64,000 nucleotides of DNA from Synechococcus sp. MU1642 (GTDB taxonomy: Bacteria; Cyanobacteriota; Cyanobacteriia; PCC-6307; Cyanobiaceae), in the NCBI RefSeq assembly GCF_020514115.1, contig NZ_VTKZ01000005.1:62001-126000 (forward strand). The letters run 5' to 3'. A model generated the notes under the pieces. It saw nothing but the letters and a program-made list of their open reading frames with translations. It had not been told where the DNA came from and did no database searches. How positions within the stretch are numbered: the first letter of the stretch is position 1; each line of letters opens with the position of its first letter. The translations under genes and the position numbers were made by a program. Below, piece by piece: positions 38,252 to 47,424 of this stretch.

Positions 38252-39548
38252 GGGCGCCCGCGGTGAGTACCTCATGGCCGGTCTCGGTCACGGCAACGTC
38301 GTCTTCGATGCGGATGCCGATGCCTTTCCAGCGATCGTCGATCTCAGGCTGTCCTTCCGGCACGCTAAGGCGATCGCTGAGGTACAGACCGGGCTCAACG
38401 GTGAGCACCACGCCTGGCTCAAGCGGCGCAGGTTGCTCACCGAGCCGATACGCCCCCACGTCATGCACATCAAGACCCAGCCAATGGCCGGTGCGGTGCA
38501 TGTACAGGTGGCGGTAGTCGCCTCGCTCGATGATGCCGTCCACATCTCCGATCAGCAGGCCCAACTCCACCAGGCCCTGAACCAGAATTCGCAGGGCTGT
38601 GTCGTGCACCGCCTCAGCGGTTCCGCCGGGAGCCACAACGTCAACCGCAGCCTCCTGGGCCGCCAACACCAGGCTGTAAAGATCCCGCTGCTCCGCCGTG
38701 AAACGGCCATTCACCGGGAAAGTACGGGTGATGTCGCCGTTGTAGTAGTCCTCCAGAGAACAACCGGCGTCGATCAGCAGCAGGTCACCGTCCTGAAGCG
38801 GGGACGTATTGGCGGTGTAATGCAGCACGCAGGCGTTATCCCCGCCAGCGACGATGGAGCCGTAAGCCGGTCCACGGGCCCCATTGCTTCGGAAGTGAGC
38901 TTCCATCACCGCCTGCACTTCAGCCTCGTTCATGCCCGGGCGGGTGATCGAGCGGGCCAGTTCGTGGGCTTCTGAGGAGATGCGACAGGCCTCCCGCAAA
39001 CGCTCCAGCTCATGGGGCTCCTTGCGCAAGCGCAGGCGATGCAGGATTGGCGTTGGAGCCACCAGTCCCAGAGCCGCAGTACCCGTGCGGGCATAGGTAT
39101 CGAGTTGCCGCCCCCAGGCTGAGAGCACCATCGACTCCACCGATGTGTGGCGGCCAACCCGGAAGGCGATGGCTTCGGCACCGGCGAGGTATTCGGACAG
39201 TTTTTCGCTCAGCTGATCCAACGGATGGGCCACATCCGCCCCGTAGCGCTCCAGCGCACCCTCGGTTCCCCAGCGGAAGCCGGTCCACACTTCGGCCGCC
39301 GGATCCTTGGGCTGCACGAACAGCACAAAGCGCTCCCCCTCGGGCCGATGCGGCAGCAGCAGTGCCACCGCATCCGGCTCATCAAAACCGGTGAGATAAT
39401 AGAAATCGCTGTCCTGCCGGAAAGGCCACTCGCAGTCGGCGTGGTGGGTGGCCAGCGCCGCGGCCGGAATCACCGCTGCGGCTGCACCTAGTTGCTCCAG
39501 GAACAGGGCGCGACGACGCGCGTGGATGCCGGAGTCGAAGCCGTTCAC
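38223..39548 (-). CDS. pepP: Xaa-Pro aminopeptidase (aminopeptidase P)
   Basis: PepP removes N-terminal residues that precede proline. The 441-residue protein has the creatinase-like N-terminal domain (RRRALFLEQLG, DFYYLTGFDEPDA) and the pita-bread catalytic domain with the metal ligands in LLIDAGCSLEDYYNGDITRT, HRTGHWLGLDVHDVG, LTVEPGLYL and GIRIEDDV. Two metal ions (usually Mn2+) are bound. It is divergent from the CNNM-family gene 87 bases away; its 3' end overlaps the antiporter remnant. Confidence 0.96.
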   Translation of the reverse strand: MNGFDSGIHARRRALFLEQLGAAAAVIPAAALATHHADCEWPFRQDSDFYYLTGFDEPDAVALLLPHRPEGERFVLFVQPKDPAAEVWTGFRWGTEGALERYGADVAHPLDQLSEKLSEYLAGAEAIAFRVGRHTSVESMVLSAWGRQLDTYARTGTAALGLVAPTPILHRLRLRKEPHELERLREACRISSEAHELARSITRPGMNEAEVQAVMEAHFRSNGARGPAYGSIVAGGDNACVLHYTANTSPLQDGDLLLIDAGCSLEDYYNGDITRTFPVNGRFTAEQRDLYSLVLAAQEAAVDVVAPGGTAEAVHDTALRILVQGLVELGLLIGDVDGIIERGDYRHLYMHRTGHWLGLDVHDVGAYRLGEQPAPLEPGVVLTVEPGLYLSDRLSVPEGQPEIDDRWKGIGIRIEDDVAVTETGHEVLTAGALKSVAAMER

Positions 39549-39635
39549 AGCAGCAAAGCGTTGAGGGGAACAGGATGGCAGCTAGCAAGGCCAAACTGGC
39601 CAGGGCCTCTACGATTAAAGGAGTTTCATACAGCA

Positions 39636-40634
39636 ATGAGCTCCGATCTCCTGGTGCTATTGCTGCTGGTTTTGGTGGTGCTGTTGGGCTCGGCCCTGTG
39701 TTCCGGAGTGGAAGCGGCCCTACTCACTGTGAGCCCCATCCGGGTGCACGAGCTGGCGTCCCGGGATCGCCCCGTCGCGGGGGCTCGTCGACTTGCCCAG
39801 CTGCGCAAGCGGCTGGGACGCACCCTGTCGGCTCTGGTGATTGCCAACAACGGCTTCAATATTTTCGGCAGCCTGATGCTGGGTGGTTACGCGGCCTGGG
39901 TGTTCGAGCAACGCAACGTCAGCGGAGGCGCTCTGCCTGTGTTCTCGGTAGGCCTCACCGTGCTGGTGATCCTGCTGGGGGAAATCCTGCCCAAGGCCCT
40001 CGGCAGCCGCCTGGCCCTACCGGTGGCCCTAGCCAGCGCCCCCTTGCTGCACTGGCTTGGACTGGTGCTGCGGCCCCTGGTCCTGCTGCTGGAGCGGATG
40101 CTGCCAGCCATCACCGCCGAAGCGGAACTCAGCACCAATGAAGAGGAGATCCGTCTGCTGGCCCGCCTTGGCTCCCAGAAAGGAGAAATCGAAGCTGATG
40201 AAGCCGCGATGATCGGCAAGGTGTTTCAGCTGAACGATCTCACCGCCCGCGACCTGATGACGCCGCGGGTGGCGGCGCCCACCCTGGACGGCAGCCTGAG
40301 CATCGAAGCCCAGCGGGCCAAGCTGATGAGCACCAACGACCCCTGGTGGGTGGTGCTCGGCGATCAGGTGGACAAGGTGCTTGGCGTGGCCAGCCGCGAA
40401 CGGGTCCTCACCGCCTTGTTGGAGAACCGTGGGCTACTCACGCCCGTTGACCTCTGCGAACCGGTGGAATATGTGCCGGAGATGATCCGTGCCGATCGGC
40501 TGTTGACGGGCTTCCGGCGCGACAGCAGCGGCGTGCGCGTGGTAGTGGATGAATTCGGGGGCTTCGTCGGCGTGATCGGCGCCGAATCCGTGCTGGCGGT
40601 ACTGGCCGGGTGGTGGCGCAAGCCGGCAGCATGA
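39636..40634 (+). CDS. CNNM/HlyC-CorC-family membrane protein with CBS pair
   Basis: The 332-residue protein begins with a CNNM (DUF21) domain of about four membrane helices (about 5-28, 65-85, 100-118, 125-150) containing LGSALCSGVEAALLTVSPIR and NNGFNIFGS. A CBS-pair region follows (about 200-330: LTARDLMTPRVAAPTL, VVVDEFGGFVGVIG). Family members export or transport Mg2+ or Co2+ or affect metal balance. ATG 39636 is preceded by AAAGGAG at 39617-39623; the longer upstream frame overlaps pepP. There is a 4-base overlap with the GTPase gene. The CorC C-terminal domain is absent. Confidence 0.88.
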   Translation: MSSDLLVLLLLVLVVLLGSALCSGVEAALLTVSPIRVHELASRDRPVAGARRLAQLRKRLGRTLSALVIANNGFNIFGSLMLGGYAAWVFEQRNVSGGALPVFSVGLTVLVILLGEILPKALGSRLALPVALASAPLLHWLGLVLRPLVLLLERMLPAITAEAELSTNEEEIRLLARLGSQKGEIEADEAAMIGKVFQLNDLTARDLMTPRVAAPTLDGSLSIEAQRAKLMSTNDPWWVVLGDQVDKVLGVASRERVLTALLENRGLLTPVDLCEPVEYVPEMIRADRLLTGFRRDSSGVRVVVDEFGGFVGVIGAESVLAVLAGWWRKPAA

Positions 40635-41926
40635 GCGGGATGCACCCCACCCCGCCCCACACCGTTGAACGCTGCCAGTTGCTAGTAGAGCGCTGGCGCA
40701 GCCAGCTCCAGCTGAGCGCCCGCGAGCGGGGACTACTGGGGGGAGAATTGCAGCTGTTGGATCGACAGCTGAAACGGTTGCAGCAACGGCGCCTGCGCAT
40801 TGCCCTGTTTGGACGAGTTGGCGTAGGCAAATCCAGCCTGATTAATGCCTTGATCCAACGGCAGCTGCTGAAGACGGATGTCGCCCACGGGAGCACACGT
40901 CATCAACAGGCGGTTGACTGGCCCGTCGCGATTGCGGGGCTGACCAGGGTTGAACTGGTGGACACCCCAGGCATTGATGAAATCGATGCCGCCGGGAGGG
41001 CTCGCTTGGCCTCCCGCATGGCCATGGGGGCCGACCTGGTGCTGCTCGTGGTGGACAGCGATCTAACCCGGGCCGACCTAGAGGCCTTGAGCACCCTGCT
41101 GGACAGCGGCAAGCCCCTGCAGCTCGTGCTCAACCGTAGTGACCGCTGGCCGGAACAAGAGCGTGCCGCGCTGCTGCGCAGCATTCGCGCCCGGCTACCG
41201 GTGGATCTGCCGATCACCGCGGCAGCGGCAGCGCCCCGCAGCCCCCAGATCCAGGCCGATGGGCGGGTGCGCAGCGCCATCACGACGCCGGAGGTGCATG
41301 ATCTGCAGAAGCAGCTCTACCAGCAGCTGGAGAACGAAGGCAGCCTGCTGCTTGCGATCCAGTCGCTGCGCCAGGCCGATCGCTTCCAGAGAGCCTGCCA
41401 AGAACTGCGGCTGCAACAGCACCGCCATACCGCCCAAAGCCTGATCGGTCGTTATGCAGCCGCCAAGGCCACCGGCGTGGCCGTCAACCCTGTGATGGCG
41501 TTGGATATGGCAGGAGGCATGGCCTGCGACACCGCCCTGGTGCTACAGCTCAGCCGTCTTTACAACCTGCCGATGACACCAGCAGCGGCACGACTGCTGC
41601 TCACCCGACTCTCCAGCCACAACGCCCTGCTGGGCGGCGTTCAGCTGGGGCTGGCAGCCCTGAAGCAAGCTCTGCTGCTGCTGATGCCGGTGAGCGGCGG
41701 CAGCAGTTTGGCCCCGGCAGCCCCTGTGGCTCTCGCCCAGGCCGCCCTGGCGGTGCATGCCAGCCGCCGAACGGGACGTCTGGTCGCCCAGCAATTGCTA
41801 CGACGACGCGGCGGTCAACCGGGGGCTCTGCTGCGCCGCCTGGCCGAACGGGATCCTGTGGTGCACCACTGGCTATTGCGCTGGCCCAAAGCCCTGGAGC
41901 AGGATCTACAACCACTGCTGCCCTGA
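40631..41926 (+). CDS. Era-like GTPase with a hydrophobic C-terminal region (DUF697-like)
   Basis: The 431-residue protein has a full G domain: P-loop GRVGVGKSSLINAL near residue 60, G3 VDTPGID near 110 and G4 NRSD near 168. After a helical linker, residues about 270-370 hold Ala/Gly/Leu-rich segments (VMALDMAGGMACDTALVLQL, then LGLAALKQALLLLMP and APVALAQAALAVHAS) that may touch or enter the membrane, as in DUF697-type GTPases. It overlaps the CNNM gene stop (ATGA), and nadD starts one base after its stop. A link to metal transport is inference from position. Confidence 0.85.
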   Translation: MSGMHPTPPHTVERCQLLVERWRSQLQLSARERGLLGGELQLLDRQLKRLQQRRLRIALFGRVGVGKSSLINALIQRQLLKTDVAHGSTRHQQAVDWPVAIAGLTRVELVDTPGIDEIDAAGRARLASRMAMGADLVLLVVDSDLTRADLEALSTLLDSGKPLQLVLNRSDRWPEQERAALLRSIRARLPVDLPITAAAAAPRSPQIQADGRVRSAITTPEVHDLQKQLYQQLENEGSLLLAIQSLRQADRFQRACQELRLQQHRHTAQSLIGRYAAAKATGVAVNPVMALDMAGGMACDTALVLQLSRLYNLPMTPAAARLLLTRLSSHNALLGGVQLGLAALKQALLLLMPVSGGSSLAPAAPVALAQAALAVHASRRTGRLVAQQLLRRRGGQPGALLRRLAERDPVVHHWLLRWPKALEQDLQPLLP

Positions 41927-41927
41927 G

Positions 41928-42509
41928 ATGATCGCTGCTGCCATCGCCTTGCTGGGCACCAGCGCCGATCCACCCACCCGCGGCCATCAGGTGCTATTGG
42001 AGGGGCTGCTGAACCGCTACGGCCAGGTGGTGACCTGGGCGAGCGACAACCCGCTGAAACAACACGATGCTCCCCTGGCGTTGCGGTCGATGCTGCTCGG
42101 CCAGCTGGTGCAGCAACTGCAGGATGAACGACTGGAGCTGGCCCAGCATCTGAGCAGCCCACACACCTTGATCACCTTGCAGCGGGCCGCTAAGCATTGG
42201 CCTAACCGGGAACTGGTGTTTGTTGTGGGCAGCGATCTCGCCGGCCAGATTCCTCGCTGGAAACAAAGCGATTGCTGGCTGCCGCAGTGCCGATTGGCGA
42301 TCGCCCCCCGCAAGGGTTGGCCCCTCGAGGAAGCCACGCTGCAGGCCCTGCGCGATCTGGGCGGACGGGTAGAGCTGCTGGATCTGGAGGTTCCTGCCAC
42401 CGCCAGTTCGCAACTGCGGCAGCAACCCGATGAAGCTCAGATCCCTGAAGCGGTGTGGCCGCTTTTGCTCCAACACAATCTTTATGGCCTTTCAGGGAGT
42501 CCCTGCTGA
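41928..42509 (+). CDS. nadD: Nicotinate-nucleotide adenylyltransferase
   Basis: NadD joins AMP to nicotinate mononucleotide. The 193-residue product has the nucleotidyltransferase signature ALLGTSADPPTRGHQVLLEG (here TSADPPTRGH replaces the common GSFDP.H.GH), VTWASDNPLKQHD, FVVGSDLAGQIPRWKQ and a C-terminal LEVPATASSQLR in place of ISSTxIR. The frame stays open upstream inside the GTPase gene, but ATG 41928 aligns with the family start. The stop shares a base with the nadE start. Confidence 0.9.
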   Translation: MIAAAIALLGTSADPPTRGHQVLLEGLLNRYGQVVTWASDNPLKQHDAPLALRSMLLGQLVQQLQDERLELAQHLSSPHTLITLQRAAKHWPNRELVFVVGSDLAGQIPRWKQSDCWLPQCRLAIAPRKGWPLEEATLQALRDLGGRVELLDLEVPATASSQLRQQPDEAQIPEAVWPLLLQHNLYGLSGSPC

Positions 42510-44194
42510 TGCGCATCGCCCTGGCCCAACTCAACCCCGTGGTCGGCGACTTCAAGGGGAATTCCGCCCGGATTCTGGAAGCGGTGCGCAGGGCGGAGGA
42601 GCAAGGGGCAGAACTGGTGCTAACCCCGGAGCTCTCCCTCTGGGGCTACCCCCCCCGGGACCAGTTACTCGAGCCGAGCCGCATCGAGCAGCAGGACACT
42701 GCGCTGCAGTGGCTGGTGAACCAACTCAAGAGCAGCGTCACCCTGTTGGTGGGTGCTGCGCTGCCGGCCGCAGATGCCCGCAGCCCACGGCTGCTCAACG
42801 GTGTGGTGCTGGTGAATCGCTTGGGCTGGCGGCCGATTGCGCAGAAACAGCTACTGCCCAGTTACGACGTCTTCGATGAGCGGCGCTACTTCCGCCCCGG
42901 CGATGGTCCCTGCCTACTCACCCTACCCAACGGGAAGCGACTGGGCCTCACCATCTGCGAAGACCTCTGGGTGGATGACGGCCTGCAGCGCGAGCGCCTG
43001 GACGGACCGGATCCCATCGATCAACTGATCCCCGAACAGCCTGATCTGGTGATCAATCTGGCGGCATCGCCCTTCGATGCCGCCAAGCCAGCCTTGCGCC
43101 AACGGTTGGCGGCGGCGGCGGCACGACGCCTCAACTGTCCACTGATCTACCTCAATCAAGTGGGAGGCAACGACGAGCTGGTGTTCGACGGGGCTAGTTT
43201 TGTGGTGGGAGCCGATGGCGCTTTACAGCTGGAGTTTCCCGTTTGTGAGGAGCACCTCGCGGTATGGGACAGCGGCCATCCCGCCACTGTGCAGTCCCAG
43301 GGCCAGATCCAGCCGATGGATCCCTTGGAGCGGCTGTTCCGAGCCCTAGTGCTTGGGGTGCGTGACTACGCCAGGAAATGCGGGTTCAAACAAGCATTGC
43401 TGGGGTTGAGCGGCGGCATCGACTCAGCGCTGGTGGCCGTGATCGCCACCGCAGCCCTGGGGAACGAGGCGGTCTCGGCGCTGTTGATGCCCTCCCCTTG
43501 GAGCTCCTCAGGATCCATTGACGATGCCTTGGCCTTAGCCGAACGGTTGGGGCTACAGACCAACACAGTGCCCATCGCCGGCCTGATGGAAAGCTACGAC
43601 CAGGCCCTCAGCGCACCGCTTGGGGATACACCCCAGGGCGTGACGGCGGAAAATCTTCAATCGCGAATTCGCGGCACCCTGCTGATGGCCGTGGCCAACC
43701 AGCAGGGCCAACTGCTGCTCACCACCGGAAACAAATCCGAGCTAGCCGTGGGTTACTGCACCCTCTACGGCGACATGAACGGCGGGCTAGCGGTGATTGG
43801 CGATCTCTACAAAACCAGCGTGTTTTCCCTGTGCGACTGGCTCGACAGCGACGCAGCCCGGAACTGCCGCCAAGCCCTGGGGCTTCCAGTGCAAGGGGAG
43901 CTGGTGGGTGAAACGATTCGACGCAAACCCCCCAGCGCCGAGCTGCGACCCAACCAGAAAGACAGCGACTCCCTGCCCGACTACGACGCCCTGGATTCTC
44001 TGCTCAAAGCTCTGATCCAAGAGCGCCAGTCCGGAACAACCCTGGTGGCCGCCGGCCACGATCCCGCTCTGGTGGAGCGGGTGGAACGGATGATGAAACG
44101 GGCCGAGTTCAAGCGCCGCCAAGCGGCACCCTTGCTCAAGGTGAGCCCCCAGGCCTTCGGCAGCGGTTGGCGGTTACCAATTGCAGCGACTTAA
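42509..44194 (+). CDS. nadE: Glutamine-hydrolysing NAD+ synthetase
   Basis: The 561-residue enzyme has two domains. The N-terminal nitrilase-type glutaminase has Glu in LTPELSLWGYPPRD, Lys in AQKQLLPSYDVFDERRYF and Cys in TICEDLWV. The C-terminal synthetase has the ATP loop LLGLSGGIDSALVAVI near residue 297 and TTGNKSELAVGYCTLYGDMNGG. The start (MRIALAQLNPVVGDF) overlaps the nadD stop by one base (TGATG), placing two successive NAD steps in one coupled unit. Confidence 0.97.
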   Translation: MRIALAQLNPVVGDFKGNSARILEAVRRAEEQGAELVLTPELSLWGYPPRDQLLEPSRIEQQDTALQWLVNQLKSSVTLLVGAALPAADARSPRLLNGVVLVNRLGWRPIAQKQLLPSYDVFDERRYFRPGDGPCLLTLPNGKRLGLTICEDLWVDDGLQRERLDGPDPIDQLIPEQPDLVINLAASPFDAAKPALRQRLAAAAARRLNCPLIYLNQVGGNDELVFDGASFVVGADGALQLEFPVCEEHLAVWDSGHPATVQSQGQIQPMDPLERLFRALVLGVRDYARKCGFKQALLGLSGGIDSALVAVIATAALGNEAVSALLMPSPWSSSGSIDDALALAERLGLQTNTVPIAGLMESYDQALSAPLGDTPQGVTAENLQSRIRGTLLMAVANQQGQLLLTTGNKSELAVGYCTLYGDMNGGLAVIGDLYKTSVFSLCDWLDSDAARNCRQALGLPVQGELVGETIRRKPPSAELRPNQKDSDSLPDYDALDSLLKALIQERQSGTTLVAAGHDPALVERVERMMKRAEFKRRQAAPLLKVSPQAFGSGWRLPIAAT

Positions 44195-44267
44195 AGCAAT
44201 GCCCTCACTGAGATGTGGCGGGTTACGCGCAGCGGAGCCAGATTGAAAGGATCCCCTTGACGCCGCC

Positions 44268-45407
44268 ATGGCCGCCTCCGTCCTCTCGGCCCCGATGGCC
44301 AGCATCGGTGTGCCGAAGGAGATCAAGCTTGATGAGCAGCGCGTGGCGCTGACCCCCGACGCAGTGCGGGAGCTGGTGAGCCAGGGCTTGGAGGTGCGCA
44401 TCGAAACCGGAGCCGGGGCTGGAGCCGGAATCGGTGATGAGGCCTTCGCCTCCGCAGGTGCTCAGCTGGTGAACCGCGACGAGGCCTGGGGCGCCCATTT
44501 GGTGGTGAAGGTGAAGGAACCGCAGGCAGAGGAATTTGCCTACCTGCGGAAGGACATGGTGCTCTTCACCTACCTGCATCTGGCGGCTTACCCCAGCGTT
44601 GGCGAGGCCCTGCTTGAGGCGGGCACCGCAGCCATCGCCTATGAAACCGTGCAGCTGGAGAATGGCAGCCTGCCGTTGCTGGCACCCATGAGCGAAATCG
44701 CAGTGCGCTTGGCGGCCCAGGTAGGAGCTCACCTGCTGGAGAAACCCCATGGCGGCCGAGGCGTGTTGATGGGGGGCTGCACCGGCGTGCAACCAGCCCG
44801 GGTGGTGGTGCTTGGCGCCGGCACCGTGGGCTGGAATGCAGCACGTACGGCAGCCGCAATGGATGCCGAGGTGTTGCTGCTCGACCGCTCACCCCAGCGC
44901 TTGCGAAGCCTTGAGGCCGACCGTCGCGGTCGGTTGATGAGTGTGGTGAGCAGCCGCGGGCTGCTGGAACGGTTGGTGCCGACAGCGGACCTGGTGATCG
45001 GGGCCGTGCTCACCCCTGGGGGTCGGGCCCCCACCCTTGTGGACGAAGGAATGGTGCAGCAGATGCGCCCTGGCTCGGTGATCGTGGATGTAGCGATCGA
45101 CCAGGGAGGCTGCATCGCCACCAGCCAGGAAACGACCCACCGCGATCCCACTGTGAGCATCCACGGCGTCCAGCACTACGGCGTTGGCAACATGCCGGGG
45201 GCGGTGCCGTTCACCTCAACAGAAGCACTCGTGAGCGTGACGCTTCCCTACATCCTGGGCATCGCCGGGCGAGGTCTGGAGGAAGCGGTGACGGAAAGGC
45301 CGGAACTGCTTTCCGGCCTGAACACGGTGCAGGGATCGGTCTGCCATCCCGGCGTGGCCAAAGCGCTGGGCCTTCCATCTCGGCATCCGATGGCCTGCCT
45401 GCGTTAG
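44268..45407 (+). CDS. ald: Alanine dehydrogenase
   Basis: Ald interconverts alanine and pyruvate plus ammonia with NAD. The 379-residue product has GVPKEIKLDEQRVALTPDAV, HLVVKVKEPQ, LFTYLHLA with the catalytic His, MGGCTGVQPARVVVLGAGTVGWNAA (NAD fold, near 168) and VDVAIDQGGCIATS. It follows nadE by 73 bases, and its last four bases overlap the convergent YchJ-like gene. It begins about nine residues earlier than many homologues; ATG 44295 (MASIGVPKEI) is an alternative. Confidence 0.96.
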   Translation: MAASVLSAPMASIGVPKEIKLDEQRVALTPDAVRELVSQGLEVRIETGAGAGAGIGDEAFASAGAQLVNRDEAWGAHLVVKVKEPQAEEFAYLRKDMVLFTYLHLAAYPSVGEALLEAGTAAIAYETVQLENGSLPLLAPMSEIAVRLAAQVGAHLLEKPHGGRGVLMGGCTGVQPARVVVLGAGTVGWNAARTAAAMDAEVLLLDRSPQRLRSLEADRRGRLMSVVSSRGLLERLVPTADLVIGAVLTPGGRAPTLVDEGMVQQMRPGSVIVDVAIDQGGCIATSQETTHRDPTVSIHGVQHYGVGNMPGAVPFTSTEALVSVTLPYILGIAGRGLEEAVTERPELLSGLNTVQGSVCHPGVAKALGLPSRHPMACLR

Positions 45408-45832
45408 CCCTCCAAATGGAGTGCACCCACATAGAGCCAAGGGCCATCCTCCGCGCCATCGCGACGCTGAAACAAGGAGGTTTCCTTCAGCACCCCTCCC
45501 CGATAACGGGCTTCAAACTGCACCGTTCCCTCTAGATCCTGCGGGCCGCCGCCGCTGACTGCGAGAACGGTCAAGCCGAGCCAACGGGTCTGCCGGCAAC
45601 TCTGCTCCAGGGAGCGGTGCCGCTGCTGTGCAGGAACATCCGGCTCAGAATGGGTGGCCAGCAGATAGTCGATTTCGCAGCGCGCAAAGGCTGAATACCT
45701 TGAGCGCATCAACTGTTCAGCCGTTTCAGCACGCTGATCGCCGCGATGCAAGGGCGCACAGCAGCTGCCATAAGCACCGCCCCCACAGGGGCAAGGGTTC
45801 TGATCGAGGGCTCCACCAAAACCGCCAGGCAT
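45404..45832 (-). CDS. YchJ/UPF0225-like protein with SEC-C type metal motif
   Basis: From ATG 45832 the product is 142 residues. The N-terminus has the SEC-C-like zinc motif NPCPCGGGAYGSCCAPLHRG; the body (TAEQLMRSRYSAFARCEIDY, LLATHSEPD, GTVQFEARYR and EGxLxETSxF-type end) matches UPF0225/YchJ. The function is unknown. The start shares one base with the stop of the DUF3326 gene (TAATG), and a longer in-frame reading to 46033 lies wholly inside that gene and is rejected. Confidence 0.88.
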   Translation of the reverse strand: MPGGFGGALDQNPCPCGGGAYGSCCAPLHRGDQRAETAEQLMRSRYSAFARCEIDYLLATHSEPDVPAQQRHRSLEQSCRQTRWLGLTVLAVSGGGPQDLEGTVQFEARYRGGVLKETSLFQRRDGAEDGPWLYVGALHLEG

Positions 45833-46884
45833 TAATCCAACCGTTGTAACGCTGGCAATGGCCGGCCCAGGGACGCCGGACTCAAACCCTCCCGCAATGC
45901 CAGCACCAAACCTGCTGCCTCGCAGTAACTGCTGGCATGGAGAGCGCCCTGGCTCAAGCCAAGGGCATCGGCAGAGACCGACAGCACCGATGGATTGGCC
46001 ACGCAGACCACTGGCAGATTGCGCTCCATGCAAGCAAGCACCGCCTCCCCCCCCAGGGCTCCTTCAGGAACAACAACCGCGCCCAATTGCGCCGCATCAA
46101 GGTCGCCGAACTGACGGTCGCCGGTCACCAGATCCGGTGCTCGGCTCAGCCCCACCAAGACGCAGGCCAGGAAGGTGTAGCCGAGCTCCTCACCCGCCGC
46201 CCTCGGATCAAGCTGCGGATCCAGGGGCAACGGGTCCAAAGCGGGCGCGTGAGCACAGGGGATCTGCAGGTGCTTCACCAGCAGGTGGCTGATCACCGCT
46301 TCAGCGCCAGCCAGAGCATCGACGCCACTGCCCTGGCGATAGGCCGCCAGCTCCTCACTTTCCGGATCCTCCGGGAAGCGGGCGACCACCGCAATCGCCG
46401 TCGCACCGGCCTGCTTCAAGCGTTCACCAGCCCGCAACAAGGCATCGGGACACCCCAGTCGCCCCCAGCTGGCGCCACTGGCACCGCGCTCGAGTGTCAC
46501 GTCAAGCGATGCATCCGTTGTAATAACTGGGCCGATGTCCAAACCCAAGCTGGCGCGGCAGCCCTCGGCCACCTGTATCTGGCGCTGGACCAGCTCGGGC
46601 TCGATGCCGGCATCCAGCAGCAAACCGATCCGTTGCTTCCGCACCGGCCGCAGGCCCCACTCACCCACAGCAAAACGATCGAGGCCATAGCCCTCGACGT
46701 AATGCACGCAGGAATCACTCCAATAGAGCGAAGCCCCATTCATCACATTGGGATGGGTGATCAGGCAGCCGCTCGCTGCAGCCAGCAACCGTGCTGACGG
46801 CAGGGCATCACCGGCATAGCCCCCGATGTCGCAACCAATGCCCGTCGGCACAAGCATCAGCGTTGGCATTGGTGCCGAGCTCAT
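45832..46884 (-). CDS. DUF3326-family protein
   Basis: The 350-residue product (TLMLVPTGIGCDIGGYAGDA, LITHPNVMNGASLYW, DSCVHYVEGYGLDRFA, VVVPEGALGGEAVLACMERN) matches the DUF3326 family, found in cyanobacteria and plants. It contains Gly-rich loops that suggest nucleotide or cofactor binding, but no function is known to me. No signal or membrane helix. Its ATG overlaps the stop of the 61-residue gene (ATGA), and its stop overlaps the next start. Confidence 0.85.
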   Translation of the reverse strand: MSSAPMPTLMLVPTGIGCDIGGYAGDALPSARLLAAASGCLITHPNVMNGASLYWSDSCVHYVEGYGLDRFAVGEWGLRPVRKQRIGLLLDAGIEPELVQRQIQVAEGCRASLGLDIGPVITTDASLDVTLERGASGASWGRLGCPDALLRAGERLKQAGATAIAVVARFPEDPESEELAAYRQGSGVDALAGAEAVISHLLVKHLQIPCAHAPALDPLPLDPQLDPRAAGEELGYTFLACVLVGLSRAPDLVTGDRQFGDLDAAQLGAVVVPEGALGGEAVLACMERNLPVVCVANPSVLSVSADALGLSQGALHASSYCEAAGLVLALREGLSPASLGRPLPALQRLD

Positions 46885-47066
46885 GCGCTGATCACCGCCT
46901 CAACATGAAGGGTTCGAGCACCATCGGCGCTAGATCCCACTGCGGTAAGAGCCCAACGCAGCACATCACCCTCTTCAGCCAACTGCTGACGAATCCAGCT
47001 GCGCAGCTCCACCAGCGGCACATCAGCGGGCCAGAGGAGTTGGCGTTGCAGGCTGGTGAGCCTCAC
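46881..47066 (-). CDS. Small hypothetical protein coupled to ferredoxin and DUF3326 genes
   Basis: A GTG at 47066 overlaps the ferredoxin stop as GTGA, and the stop at 46881 overlaps the DUF3326 ATG as ATGA, so a 61-residue protein fits exactly between them. The sequence (LTSLQRQLLWPADVPLVELR, then SWIRQQLAEEGDVLRWALTA and LHVEAVIS) looks like a small alpha/beta domain. A longer frame starting at 47153 would lie inside the ferredoxin gene. Function unknown. Confidence 0.78.
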   Translation of the reverse strand: MRLTSLQRQLLWPADVPLVELRSWIRQQLAEEGDVLRWALTAVGSSADGARTLHVEAVISA

Positions 47067-47392
47067 TTCTGATATTGACCGAACTGGGCTTCGTAGAGCG
47101 CATCCTCTTGCCCCGCCTTGAGGGTGAGATCGGCCCGCGGGAAAGACACGCACAGCAGGCTGTAGCCCTGCTGCTGAAGCTCACCTTTCACACCCATGGC
47201 ATCGGGCTGCTCAACACTGCCCTCGCTGATCAGCGCAGCACAGGTGGTGCAGACCCCGGAGCAGCAGGAGCTGGGAAGGGTGATGCCAGCGGCCTCAGCA
47301 GCATTCAGCACCGTTTGGTCGGCGCGGCAGGAAAAGCTGTGAATTTCGCCTTCGAACTCGGCGCTGACGGTGTAAGTGGCCACGTCGGACAT
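47063..47392 (-). CDS. [2Fe-2S] ferredoxin, second type in the window
   Basis: From ATG 47392 the product is 109 residues. It has the plant-type fold (ATYTVSAEFEGEIHSFSCRA, TVLNAAEAAGITLPSSCCSG) with cluster ligands in the CCSGVCTTC stretch and the distal Cys in YSLLCVSFPRADL. It differs clearly from petF: it has a CC pair, an added C-terminal tail (KAGQEDALYEAQFGQYQK) and separate genomic setting. It lies 32 bases after a 2OG-Fe(II) oxygenase gene and is coupled to the 61-residue gene, so a dedicated redox partner is a fair inference. Confidence 0.9.
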   Translation of the reverse strand: MSDVATYTVSAEFEGEIHSFSCRADQTVLNAAEAAGITLPSSCCSGVCTTCAALISEGSVEQPDAMGVKGELQQQGYSLLCVSFPRADLTLKAGQEDALYEAQFGQYQK

Positions 47393-47424
47393 GCCGGGCT
47401 CAACAAGGAAGAGGCCGCATTCTC

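Noticed and set aside
45833-46033. Longer N-terminus for the YchJ-like protein
   Set aside because: The extra codons lie inside the DUF3326 gene, and the SEC-C motif begins right after ATG 45832, whose A overlaps the DUF3326 stop.
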